DNA of 64,000 bases from Oscillospiraceae bacterium (GTDB lineage: Bacteria > Bacillota > Clostridia > Oscillospirales > Ruminococcaceae). Position 1 is the first letter of the stretch; each line of letters opens with the position of its first letter. The notes under the pieces are model-generated. The model ran no database searches, was not told where the DNA came from, and saw only the letters and a program-made list of their open reading frames with translations. This document shows positions 15,392 through 22,637 of the stretch, one piece after another. The translations under genes and the position numbers were made by a program. Location: NCBI GenBank assembly GCA_004554485.1, contig SFLS01000002.1, positions 42,832-106,831 of the forward strand, given 5' to 3'.

Positions 15392-16906
15392 ATGAAAATG
15401 GAGCTTGAACTGCGCCAGCAAACCGTCCTGAGCCATGAGACGATACTGGAGGAAACGGTGGAGCAGGCCGTGGAATGCGATGCCCTGCTGCCGGATTACT
15501 GCCCCGATATCCGCCGGATCCTGAAATGCACGCTGACCCCTGTCCCGATGGGGAACACCGTTACCGCCGGGCGGCTGGAGGTGGAGGGGCTGGCCACCCT
15601 CAATATCCTGTACATTTCCGCCGGGGGCGAACCGGCCCGCGGGGAGTACAAGGTCCCCTTCAGCCGGATGCTGGAGCTGCACGGCGAAGCGGAAAATCCG
15701 GTTATTTCGGTGACGCTGCGGCCGGGCAGCGTATCCTGCCGCGCCGTCAACCAGCGGCGGCTGGATATCCGGGGCGCGGTGGTCATTTCGGCCGTTGTCA
15801 TCGCCTGCCGGCAGGAAAAGGTGCTGTGCGGCAGCGGCGATGAAACGCTGCAGCTGAAGACGGTGGAGAAAAAGGGCACGCGGCTGGCGGGCGCGGTCAG
15901 CCGGGAGGAGCGCCTGGGCAAGACCACGGTGCTGGAGGGCGCCGGCTCGCCGCTGACCCGGGTGCTGCGCTGCGATGCCGCCGTGACCCGCCGGGAGGAA
16001 AAATGGTCGGACGGCCGGCTGGTGGTCTCCGGCGAGGTGCAGGCGGCGGCCGCCTGCGCCAATGAGGCCGGCGGCTGGGAGCGCGCCGTTTGCACTTTGC
16101 CCTTCGAGCTGGCGCTGGACGCGCCGGAGGCCGCCGACGCCGTCTTTGATGTGCGGTGCGCCGCCCTTTCCGCCGCGGCGGAGCTGGCGCAGGATGACGA
16201 CGGGGAGTACCGCAGCCTGGATTGGAGCGTGACCGTTTCCGCCTGGGCCGCCGTCTACCGGCCGTACACCGAAACCGTCTGTACCGACGGCTATTCCACG
16301 CGCTATCAGTCAGCCTGCCGCAGCAGGACGCTGCAGACGGTGGAACTGTCGGATCTCTGCCGGGAAAGCGAGACCCACCGGGAAACGCTGCCGCTGCCGG
16401 AGCAGACCGAGGAGGTGGTGGCCCTCTGGGCCCGGCCGGAGGGCTGTCAGGTCTCCCCGGAGGGGGACGGCCTGCTGGCCGAGGGACGGCTGGGGCTGAC
16501 GCTGCTGACCAGAATGAGCGACGGGGAGTGGTACAGCTTTGACCGGACGCTGGAGCTGCAGCGGCGCATCCCCGGCGGGGAGGACGCCCGCTGGGACGCC
16601 GCGCTGGAGTGCCGCGGGGTCCGTTGGGAGCAGACCGGCGGGGAACTGGCGCTGACCTGCGAGCTGTTCTGGCAGGGGGCGGTGCGCCGCACCCTGCGTC
16701 AGCCGGTGCTGGAGGAGATCACGGTGGAGGAGAACCGCCCCCGGGAGGACGCGATGCCCCGGGGCCTGTATATCTACATGGCGGACGAAGGCGAAAGCCT
16801 GTGGGAGATCGCCAAGCGCTACAACACCAGCGAAGCGAGGATCCGGGAGGATAACGGCGAGATGGGCGACTGCTGCCCCGGCGGGCCGCTGCTCATCCCG
16901 GTGTAA
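15392..16906 (+). CDS. DUF3794 (SPOCS) and LysM domain protein, spore-associated
   Basis: A 504-residue protein with DUF3794/SPOCS-type sequence at about 35-130 (ECDALLPDYCPDIRRILKC is diagnostic) and a second copy near 190-270. The C-terminal LysM domain at about 458-504 reads YIYMADEGESLWEIAKRYNTS. Proteins of this type occur in spore-forming Clostridia, and related SPOCS proteins sit in the spore coat or cortex interface. Its position 180 bp upstream of spoIVA supports a role in coat assembly. GGAGAGGAG precedes the ATG. There is no signal peptide, consistent with synthesis in the mother cell. I could not identify a sigma-E or sigma-K promoter with confidence. Confidence 0.88.
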   Translation: MKMELELRQQTVLSHETILEETVEQAVECDALLPDYCPDIRRILKCTLTPVPMGNTVTAGRLEVEGLATLNILYISAGGEPARGEYKVPFSRMLELHGEAENPVISVTLRPGSVSCRAVNQRRLDIRGAVVISAVVIACRQEKVLCGSGDETLQLKTVEKKGTRLAGAVSREERLGKTTVLEGAGSPLTRVLRCDAAVTRREEKWSDGRLVVSGEVQAAAACANEAGGWERAVCTLPFELALDAPEAADAVFDVRCAALSAAAELAQDDDGEYRSLDWSVTVSAWAAVYRPYTETVCTDGYSTRYQSACRSRTLQTVELSDLCRESETHRETLPLPEQTEEVVALWARPEGCQVSPEGDGLLAEGRLGLTLLTRMSDGEWYSFDRTLELQRRIPGGEDARWDAALECRGVRWEQTGGELALTCELFWQGAVRRTLRQPVLEEITVEENRPREDAMPRGLYIYMADEGESLWEIAKRYNTSEARIREDNGEMGDCCPGGPLLIPV

Positions 16907-16918
16907 GGGGCACCCCCG

Positions 16919-17021
16919 CCGGGCGGCGGCGCCGGGCCGCTTTGGCGGCCCGGGAGCGCCCCGCGCCCCAAAGGGCGCGGGGCGGGCAGGCCGGCCGTAG
17001 GCCGGCCGCGCCGCCGCCCGG
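16919..17021 (+). repeat. Cloverleaf element, variant type, upstream of spoIVA
   Basis: Outer stem CCGGGCGGCGGCG (16919-16931) with CGCCGCCGCCCGG (17009-17021), 13 bp. Three hairpins lie inside: 16932-16953 (9 bp, loop TTTG), 16957-16984 (12 bp, loop CAAA) and 16989-17007 (GGCCGGCC-GTA-GGCCGGCC). Seven bases are unpaired. Same architecture as the canonical family but different arm sequences. A small CCCCTGCAGGGG palindrome follows. Confidence 0.75.
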
Positions 17022-17086
17022 TCCTGCCCCCTGCAGGGGCGCCGCCCCAAAAACAGGCAAGCAGAATGGAAACGGGAGGAATCAGG

Positions 17087-18568
17087 ATGGCAGCACAGAG
17101 CAATCTGTATCAGGATATCGCAACCAGAACCGGAGGAGACATCTACATCGGGGTGGTGGGGCCGGTGCGCACCGGAAAATCCACCTTCATCAAGCGCTTT
17201 ATGGAGACGATGGTGCTGCCCCGCATCGAAAACGAGCCGCGCCGCAGCCGGGCCGCCGATGAGCTGCCGCAGTCGGCGGCGGGCCGCACCATCATGACCA
17301 CCGAGCCGAAATTTATCCCGGAGGAGGCGGTCAGCATCACGCTGGAGCCGAATGTCAGCTTCCGCGTGCGGATGATCGACTGTGTGGGGTACATCGTGCC
17401 CAGCGCGCTGGGCTACATCGAAAACCAGCAGCCCCGCATGGTGATGACCCCCTGGTACGACCAGGAGGTGCCCTTCAACATGGCGGCGGAGGTCGGCACC
17501 CGCAAGGTCATCAACGAGCATTCCACCATCGGGCTGGTGGTTACCACCGACGGCAGCATTTCGGAGATCCCGCGGGCCGAGTACGAGGAGGCCGAGGGCC
17601 GGGTCATCCGGGAGCTGCAGGCCATCAACAAGCCGTTTGTGGTGGTGCTGAACTGCCAGTCGCCCAAAAGCGCCGCCGCCAGAAGCCTGCGGGCGGAGCT
17701 GGAGCAGCGCTACGGGGTGCCGGTGGCGGCGGTCAACTGCATGGAACTGGACGAGGAGGACATCGGGCAGATCCTGCAGAAGGTGCTGTACCGCTTCCCG
17801 CTGAAGGAGGCGGCGCTGGAGATCCCGGCCTGGGTGATGAACCTGGCGGCCGACCACTGGCTGCGCGACAGCCTGTACCGCAGCGTCCGGCAGATGGCCG
17901 GTGAGCTGGGGGCGGTGGGCGGCGCCGAGCAGGCGCTGCAGCGGCTGGAGGACTGCGAGTATGTAAAAGAGACGCGAACGACCTCGGTGGACCTGGGGAC
18001 CGGACGGGTGCGGTGCCGGGTGGAGCTGGCCGACGGGCTGTTCTACCGGATCCTGGGGGAGGCGACCGGGCTGGAGATCCACGACGAGGAGGGGCTGCTG
18101 CCCTGCATGGTGGAGCTGGCCGGCATCAAGAAAAAGTACGAAAAATTCGCCGGGGCGCTGGACGAAGTGGCGGCGACCGGTTACGGTATCGTGATGCCCT
18201 CGATGGAGGAGCTGCATCTGGAGGAGCCGGAGATTATGAAGCAGGGCGGGCGGTACGGCATCCGGCTGCGGGCTTCCGCCCCCTCCATCCACCTGATGCA
18301 GGCCAACATCACCACCGAGGTGGCGCCCATCGTGGGCAGCGAGCGGCAGAGCGAGGAGCTGGTGCATTACCTGCTGCAGGAATTTGAGGAGAACCCGGCC
18401 AAGATCTGGGAGAGCAACATCTTCGGCAAATCGCTGCACGAGCTGGTGAACGAGGGGCTGCACAACAAGCTGTACCGCATGCCCGCCGACGCCCGCATGA
18501 AGCTGCAGGAGACCATCGAGCGGGTCATCAACGAGGGCTGCTCCGGGCTGATCTGCATTATCCTGTAA
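17087..18568 (+). CDS. spoIVA: Stage IV sporulation protein A (SpoIVA)
   Basis: A 493-residue ATPase that polymerises on the forespore outer membrane as the base layer of the spore coat. It opens with SNLYQDIATRTGGDIYIGVVG. Walker A GPVRTGKS is at about 25-32 and it ends in the typical GCSGLICIIL used for membrane contact. Length matches B. subtilis SpoIVA (492). The start at 17087 has GGGAGGA seven bases before it; an in-frame ATG at 17066 has no ribosome site. In sporulators it is expressed in the mother cell under sigma-E. Confidence 0.96.
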   Translation: MAAQSNLYQDIATRTGGDIYIGVVGPVRTGKSTFIKRFMETMVLPRIENEPRRSRAADELPQSAAGRTIMTTEPKFIPEEAVSITLEPNVSFRVRMIDCVGYIVPSALGYIENQQPRMVMTPWYDQEVPFNMAAEVGTRKVINEHSTIGLVVTTDGSISEIPRAEYEEAEGRVIRELQAINKPFVVVLNCQSPKSAAARSLRAELEQRYGVPVAAVNCMELDEEDIGQILQKVLYRFPLKEAALEIPAWVMNLAADHWLRDSLYRSVRQMAGELGAVGGAEQALQRLEDCEYVKETRTTSVDLGTGRVRCRVELADGLFYRILGEATGLEIHDEEGLLPCMVELAGIKKKYEKFAGALDEVAATGYGIVMPSMEELHLEEPEIMKQGGRYGIRLRASAPSIHLMQANITTEVAPIVGSERQSEELVHYLLQEFEENPAKIWESNIFGKSLHELVNEGLHNKLYRMPADARMKLQETIERVINEGCSGLICIIL

Positions 18569-18586
18569 CGGGTGCAGAGTACCGGC

Positions 18587-18700
18587 CGGCGCGGCTGCGC
18601 CGCCCGCCCCCTCACGGGGGCGGGCGTCCCCGGCGCCCCCTGGGGGCGCCGGTTTTTTGCGCGCCCTTTGCGGAGGGCGCGCAAAAGCGCAGCCGCGCCG
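18587..18700 (+). repeat. Cloverleaf element, variant type, after spoIVA
   Basis: Outer stem CGGCGCGGCTGCGC (18587-18600) with GCGCAGCCGCGCCG (18687-18700), 14 bp. Inside are 18601-18626 (11 bp, loop TCAC), 18630-18652 (10 bp, loop CTG) and 18659-18682 (9 bp, extendable to 13 bp by TTTT/AAAA). The second hairpin followed by six T also works as the spoIVA terminator. Confidence 0.75.
18630..18658 (+). terminator. Terminator of spoIVA inside the cloverleaf
   Basis: CCGGCGCCCC-CTG-GGGGCGCCGG followed by TTTTTT (18653-18658). Confidence 0.75.
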
Positions 18701-18776
18701 CACCGGCGGCCTGCAGGAACCGGGCAAAAGCCGTCCCCCGCCTGCCCGAAGGGCAGGCGGGGGACAAGCCCGGGAC

Positions 18777-18926
18777 TCAGGCCGGGCCGTCGGGTCCCTG
18801 CGGAGGCAGCGGCGCGGGGTCAGCCGGGCCGGGGGTACCGGGGACGACCGGAGCGGCGTTGATCTCGGGGGTGCGGGGCGGGGCTACTTCGGCGGTCTGC
18901 TGACGGCGTTCCTTTTTTTCATCCAT
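18777..18926 (-). CDS. Short proline-rich peptide downstream of ferredoxin
   Basis: A 49-residue frame: a charged start MDEKKERRQQTAEV, then a proline/alanine-rich tail (PPRTPEINAAPVVPGTPGPA...). AAGGAGG lies nine bases before the ATG and the gene starts 17 bases after the ferredoxin stop, so it is likely translated from the same message. No family recognised. The low-complexity tail looks unstructured. Confidence 0.5.
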   Translation of the reverse strand: MDEKKERRQQTAEVAPPRTPEINAAPVVPGTPGPADPAPLPPQGPDGPA

Positions 18927-18943
18927 GCGGGGGTTCCTCCTTT

Positions 18944-19132
18944 TTATTCGATAGCGATCACACTGACCGGACAGTTTTCCGCCGCGGTGCGGGCGTCTTG
19001 CTGCTCCTGCTCGGTGACGGCCGGCTGCACGGTATGGGCCCTGCCGTCCTCCGCCATCTGGAAAACGCTGGGGCAGGTGGAAATGCACAGCCCGCAGCCG
19101 ATACAGCCCTCATGATCCAGAACGATTTTCAA
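18944..19132 (-). CDS. Single-cluster 4Fe-4S ferredoxin
   Basis: A 62-residue electron carrier with CIGCGLCISTCP near the N-terminus and a remote NCPVSVI cysteine. That gives four ligands for one [4Fe-4S] cluster, as in Thermotoga- or Desulfovibrio-type ferredoxins. I chose TTG at 19132 (MKIVLDHEGC) because AAAGGAG precedes it by eight bases; the GTG at 19141 overlaps that ribosome site. Divergent placement beside the hydrogenase operon makes it a candidate electron partner of HydA. Confidence 0.87.
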   Translation of the reverse strand: MKIVLDHEGCIGCGLCISTCPSVFQMAEDGRAHTVQPAVTEQEQQDARTAAENCPVSVIAIE

Positions 19133-19289
19133 ACCGATCACTCCTTTCGGATTTATAGGGGATCACCTTTATTTTGTGGAGCAGGCACAATAAATATACG
19201 GGCGGCAAAGCAAAAAAGCAGCAGTCTGCCGCGTGTGTGCCGCATAACGATAACAGTAAAAGCATAAAGAGACCGTTAAGGCCGGAAAA

Positions 19290-19330
19290 CCATAGCAGAA
19301 TTGGTATGAGACCATGAAAGAACGCTATGG
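19290..19330. promoter_or_regulatory. Inverted repeat upstream of the hydrogenase-operon promoter
   Basis: CCATAGC (19290-19296) and GCTATGG (19324-19330) flank 27 bases that contain a smaller GGT/ACC repeat. It ends 20 bp before the -35 element and could be an operator. No known regulator motif fits. Confidence 0.35.
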
Positions 19331-19349
19331 AAAAACCATTAAAAGACTG

Positions 19350-19378
19350 TTGCTTTTTGTCGCAGAGGTTGTTAAAAT
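19350..19378 (+). promoter_or_regulatory. Promoter of the hydrogenase operon
   Basis: -35 TTGCTT (19350-19355), 17-bp spacer, -10 TAAAAT (19373-19378), 33 bp before the first start codon. Confidence 0.6.
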
Positions 19379-19411
19379 AATGCTTATGATAATAATGAGG
19401 GGGAGTGTCTC

Positions 19412-19972
19412 TTGCAGGAACTTTCGCTGAATATCCTGGATATTGCGGAAAATTCCGTCAAGGCAGGGGCCGCCCTCATCACCGTCGCGGTGGAGTACCG
19501 CACCGCGCGGGACAGGCTGACCGTCACCATTGCCGATAACGGCTGCGGCATGAGCGCTGAAACGCTGCAAAAGGTGACCGACCCCTTTTACACCACCCGC
19601 ACCACCCGCCGGGTGGGGATGGGGCTGCCGCTGTGGAAGATGGCCGCCGAAATGACCGGCGGCGCCCTGGCGGTGCAGAGCCGGGAGGGGGTCGGCACCA
19701 CGGTGACGGCCACCTTCGGGCTGAGCCATATCGACCGGCTGCCGTTGGGGGACCTGCCCCAGACGATGACAACCCTCATCGGGGGCAGCCCGGAAAAGGA
19801 CTTTGTGCTGGAATTCGATTATGACGGGCGGCGCTTTACCGCCGATACCCGGCAGTACCGGGCCGTGCTGGGGGAGGAGATCCCGCTTTCGGCGCCGGAG
19901 GTGTTGTCCTACATCGACAGTGCCATACGGGAGGGGATAGCGAAATGCTGCCCCGACCCGGGGGTGCTGTGA
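19412..19972 (+). CDS. Histidine-kinase-like ATPase of the hydrogenase operon
   Basis: A 186-residue protein made of a GHKL ATP-binding fold: N box DIAENSVKAGA, G1 box DNGCGM, and TTRTTRRVGMGLPL for the lid and G2 region. It has no phosphoacceptor histidine domain, sensor or membrane helix, so it is not a complete kinase. The TTG start follows GAGGGGGAG. Stand-alone ATPases of this type commonly head hnd/hyd operons in Clostridia. Their role is not established; regulation by protein-protein contact, as with SpoIIAB-like anti-sigma factors, is one possibility. Confidence 0.82.
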   Translation: MQELSLNILDIAENSVKAGAALITVAVEYRTARDRLTVTIADNGCGMSAETLQKVTDPFYTTRTTRRVGMGLPLWKMAAEMTGGALAVQSREGVGTTVTATFGLSHIDRLPLGDLPQTMTTLIGGSPEKDFVLEFDYDGRRFTADTRQYRAVLGEEIPLSAPEVLSYIDSAIREGIAKCCPDPGVL

Positions 19973-20062
19973 CCCCACAGGGCAAAAGAACAGAGGCTGA
20001 AACTACGCGGGTAGTTGACGATATACAGAAGCAGCAAGGCCAAAGAAGGAGGATATATTCTC

Positions 20063-20557
20063 ATGGCAAAAAGAAAGACCGTCGTACCCTTCCACGGGAC
20101 GGCTGAACAGGAAAAGGCGCTGCGGGAGCTGATCGCGGCCCACAAGCAGCAGCAGGGGGCGCTGATGCCGGTGCTGCAGGGGGCGCAGGAGCTCTACGGC
20201 TACCTGCCCATCGAAGTACAGACGATCATCGCCGAGGAGCTGAATCTCCCGCTGGCGGAGGTATACGGCGTGGTGACCTTTTACGCGCAGTTCACCCTGA
20301 ACCCCCGCGGCCGGTATAATATCGGCGTGTGCATGGGGACCGCCTGCTACGTCAAGGGCGCGGGCGAGGTGCTGGAGCGCATCCAGAAGCGCCTGGGCAT
20401 CGAGCCGGGCGGCACCACCCCGGACGGGCGTTTCTCGCTGGAGGCGACCCGCTGCATCGGCGCCTGCGGCCTGGCCCCCGTCATGACCATCAACGAGGAA
20501 GTCTACGGCCGGCTGACCCCCGACGAGGTGGACAAGATCCTGGATAAATACCTGTGA
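20063..20557 (+). CDS. hndA: NADP-reducing hydrogenase subunit HndA (NuoE-like)
   Basis: A 164-residue thioredoxin-fold subunit carrying one [2Fe-2S] cluster. Ligands are in CMGTACYVKGA and, ~40 residues later, CIGACGLAP. N-terminal helices (QGALMPVLQGAQELYGYLP) match NuoE/HndA. AAGGAGG precedes the ATG at 20063. It passes electrons between the flavin subunit HndC and the rest of the multimeric hydrogenase. The following genes lie within 25 bases of each other. Confidence 0.93.
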   Translation: MAKRKTVVPFHGTAEQEKALRELIAAHKQQQGALMPVLQGAQELYGYLPIEVQTIIAEELNLPLAEVYGVVTFYAQFTLNPRGRYNIGVCMGTACYVKGAGEVLERIQKRLGIEPGGTTPDGRFSLEATRCIGACGLAPVMTINEEVYGRLTPDEVDKILDKYL

Positions 20558-20579
20558 GCGAGAAAGAGAGGATTCACCC

Positions 20580-20951
20580 ATGAAATCTTTGGAAGAGCTG
20601 GCCGCCCTGCGGGAGCGGATGAAAAACAGCGTGGCAATGCGCCAGGATAACAGCAATACCACCCGGGTGGTGGTCGGTATGGCGACCTGCGGCATCGCGG
20701 CCGGGGCGCGCCCCGTCCTTACCGCCTTTGTGGAGGAGGTAAACCGCCGCGGCCTGCAGGATGTGACGGTGACCCAGGCCGGATGCATCGGCATGTGCAA
20801 GCTGGAGCCCATCGTGGAGGTGTTCCAGCCCGGTAAGGAGAAGGTTACCTATGTAAAGATGACCCCCGATAAGGTGGCGCGCATCGTAAGCGAGCACCTG
20901 GTAAACGGCAATCCGGTGATGGAGTACACCGTGGGCGCCTATATGGAATAA
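20580..20951 (+). CDS. hndB: Hydrogenase subunit HndB (2Fe-2S thioredoxin-like ferredoxin)
   Basis: A 123-residue protein with the HndB pattern: MKSLEELAALRERMKN start, ATCGIAAGARPVL and AGCIGMCKLEPIVEV, giving the four cysteine positions of a thioredoxin-like [2Fe-2S] domain. It is a small electron-transfer subunit of HndABCD-type bifurcating hydrogenases and is co-transcribed with hndA 23 bases upstream. Confidence 0.92.
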   Translation: MKSLEELAALRERMKNSVAMRQDNSNTTRVVVGMATCGIAAGARPVLTAFVEEVNRRGLQDVTVTQAGCIGMCKLEPIVEVFQPGKEKVTYVKMTPDKVARIVSEHLVNGNPVMEYTVGAYME

Positions 20952-20966
20952 GGAGGACAAAAACCA

Positions 20967-21299
20967 ATGGCGATTGCAAGAACACACATTTTGGTGTGCG
21001 GCGGTACCGGCTGCAGCTCCTCCAATTCGCAGGCGCTGATAGACGAGCTGAACCGCGAGCTGGAGGAAAAAGGACTGGCAGGCGAGGTGCAGGTCATCAA
21101 GACCGGCTGCTTTGGCCTGTGCGCCCTGGGCCCGGTGGTGATCGTTTACCCGGAGGGCTGCTTCTATTCCCACGTCACGGTGGAGGATATCCCCGAGATC
21201 GTGGAGGAGCATATCCTCAAGGGCCGGATTGTGACCCGCCTGCTGTATCAGGAAACGGTAGTGGCGCAACTGCGGCGTCATCAATCCCGAAAATATTGA
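20967..21299 (+). CDS. hndC: HndC/NuoF, N-terminal fragment (frame-disrupted gene)
   Basis: 110 codons. The first ~94 residues are the normal N-terminal thioredoxin-like domain of HndC (VCGGTGCSSSNSQALI, TGCFGLCALGPVVIVYPEG, EHILKGRIVTRLLYQETVV). The last residues are out of frame and end at TGA in 21297-21299. In the +1 frame the sequence resumes with R-N-C-G-V-I-N-P-E-N-I-D-E-Y-I-A, the normal HndC continuation, at 21265. The usual ~25-residue linker between these two points is absent, so a deletion not divisible by three best explains the break. AGGAGG precedes the ATG. Confidence 0.85.
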   Translation: MAIARTHILVCGGTGCSSSNSQALIDELNRELEEKGLAGEVQVIKTGCFGLCALGPVVIVYPEGCFYSHVTVEDIPEIVEEHILKGRIVTRLLYQETVVAQLRRHQSRKY

Positions 21300-21312
21300 T
21301 GAATACATTGCC

Positions 21313-22620
21313 ATGGACGGCTACGAGGCGTTGGGCCGCGTACTGACCCGGATGACCCCCGACGAGGTGATCCAGGTCGTGAAGGACAGCGGCCTGCGCG
21401 GCCGCGGCGGCGGCGGCTTCCCCACCGGCCAGAAGTGGCTGTTTGCCCGGCAGAGCCCGGGCGACGTGAAGTACGTCTGCTGCAACGCCGATGAGGGCGA
21501 CCCCGGCGCCTTTATGGACCGTTCGGTGCTGGAGGGCGACCCCCACGTGGTGCTGGAGGCCATGACCATCGCCGGCTATGCCATCGGCGCCCACCAGGGC
21601 TACATCTACGTCCGCGCCGAATATCCCATCGCCATCCACCGCCTGCAGGTCGCCATCAAGCAGGCGCGGGAATACGGCTTTTTGGGCGAGGATATCTTCG
21701 GCACCGGCTTTGCCTTTGATATCGAGCTGCGCCTGGGTTCCGGCGCCTTCGTCTGCGGCGAGGAGACCGCGCTGATGACCTCCATCGAGGGGCACCGCGG
21801 CGAGCCGCGTCCCCGTCCTCCCTTCCCGGCAGTCAAGGGCCTGTTCGGCGTCCCGACCATCCTGAATAACGTAGAGACCTGGGCCAATATCCCCCGCATC
21901 ATCCTCAACGGCGCCGACTGGTTTGCCGGCATGGGCACCGAGCGCAGCAAGGGCACCAAGGTCTTCTGCCTGGTGGGCAAGATCAACAACACCGGCCTGG
22001 TGGAGATCCCGATGGGCACCACCCTGCGGGAGATCGTCGAGGATATCGGCGGCGGCATCCCGAACGGCAAGAAATTCAAGGCGGCGCAGACCGGAGGCCC
22101 CTCCGGCGGCTGCATCCCGGCTTCGCTCATCGATACCCCCATCGACTATGACAACCTGATCGCCATCGGTTCGATGATGGGCTCCGGCGGTCTGATCGTC
22201 ATGGACGAGGACACCTGCATGGTGGATATCGCCAAGTTCTTCCTGGAGTTTACCGTGGATGAAAGCTGCGGCAAATGCACCCCCTGCCGGGAGGAGCTGT
22301 GCTACTACATCAAGGCAAACAGCCTGTGCGCACTGGGACAGTCTGCCCCCAACCCCGTGCTTTCCACCCTGCATTATTTCCGTGACGAGTACGAGGCGCA
22401 CTGCATCGAAAAGCGCTGTCCCGCCGGCGTTTGCAAGCGGCTGGTTCACTATGTCATCGAGGAGGACAAGTGCAAGGGCTGCACCGCCTGCGCCCGTGCC
22501 TGCCCCGTCAATGCGATCTCCGGCGAGGTGAGAAAGCCCCACCAGATCGATACCCGTAAGTGCATCAAGTGCGGCGCCTGCATGGAGACCTGCCGCTTTA
22601 ACGCCATTGTAAAACGATAA
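21313..22620 (+). CDS. hndC: HndC/NuoF, FMN- and NADH-binding C-terminal fragment
   Basis: 435 codons from an ATG without a ribosome site, since homology starts 48 bases earlier at 21265 in this frame. It contains the FMN/NAD loop GLRGRGGGGFPTGQKW, the 51-kDa signature and the N3-type cluster motif ESCGKCTPCREE. Two C-terminal [4Fe-4S] motifs follow (CKGCTACARACP, CIKCGACMETC). All functional residues are kept; only the join to the N-terminal domain is broken. If real, the flavin subunit is made in two pieces or not at all. An assembly or sequencing error is the main alternative. Confidence 0.88.
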   Translation: MDGYEALGRVLTRMTPDEVIQVVKDSGLRGRGGGGFPTGQKWLFARQSPGDVKYVCCNADEGDPGAFMDRSVLEGDPHVVLEAMTIAGYAIGAHQGYIYVRAEYPIAIHRLQVAIKQAREYGFLGEDIFGTGFAFDIELRLGSGAFVCGEETALMTSIEGHRGEPRPRPPFPAVKGLFGVPTILNNVETWANIPRIILNGADWFAGMGTERSKGTKVFCLVGKINNTGLVEIPMGTTLREIVEDIGGGIPNGKKFKAAQTGGPSGGCIPASLIDTPIDYDNLIAIGSMMGSGGLIVMDEDTCMVDIAKFFLEFTVDESCGKCTPCREELCYYIKANSLCALGQSAPNPVLSTLHYFRDEYEAHCIEKRCPAGVCKRLVHYVIEEDKCKGCTACARACPVNAISGEVRKPHQIDTRKCIKCGACMETCRFNAIVKR

Positions 22621-22637
22621 GAAAGGAGTGACCGACA

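Noticed and set aside
19350..19400. Rex (redox regulator) operator at the hydrogenase promoter
   Set aside because: TTGTTAAAATAATG contains only one half-site; the second half TTAACAA is absent.
21285..21313. Programmed +1 frameshift at the HndC break (TAT-TGA-TGA)
   Set aside because: A +1 shift at the stop would rejoin the frames, but there is no upstream Shine-Dalgarno-like stimulator as in prfB. The conserved residues already resume 30 bases earlier, and the linker is missing, so a deletion explains the data better.
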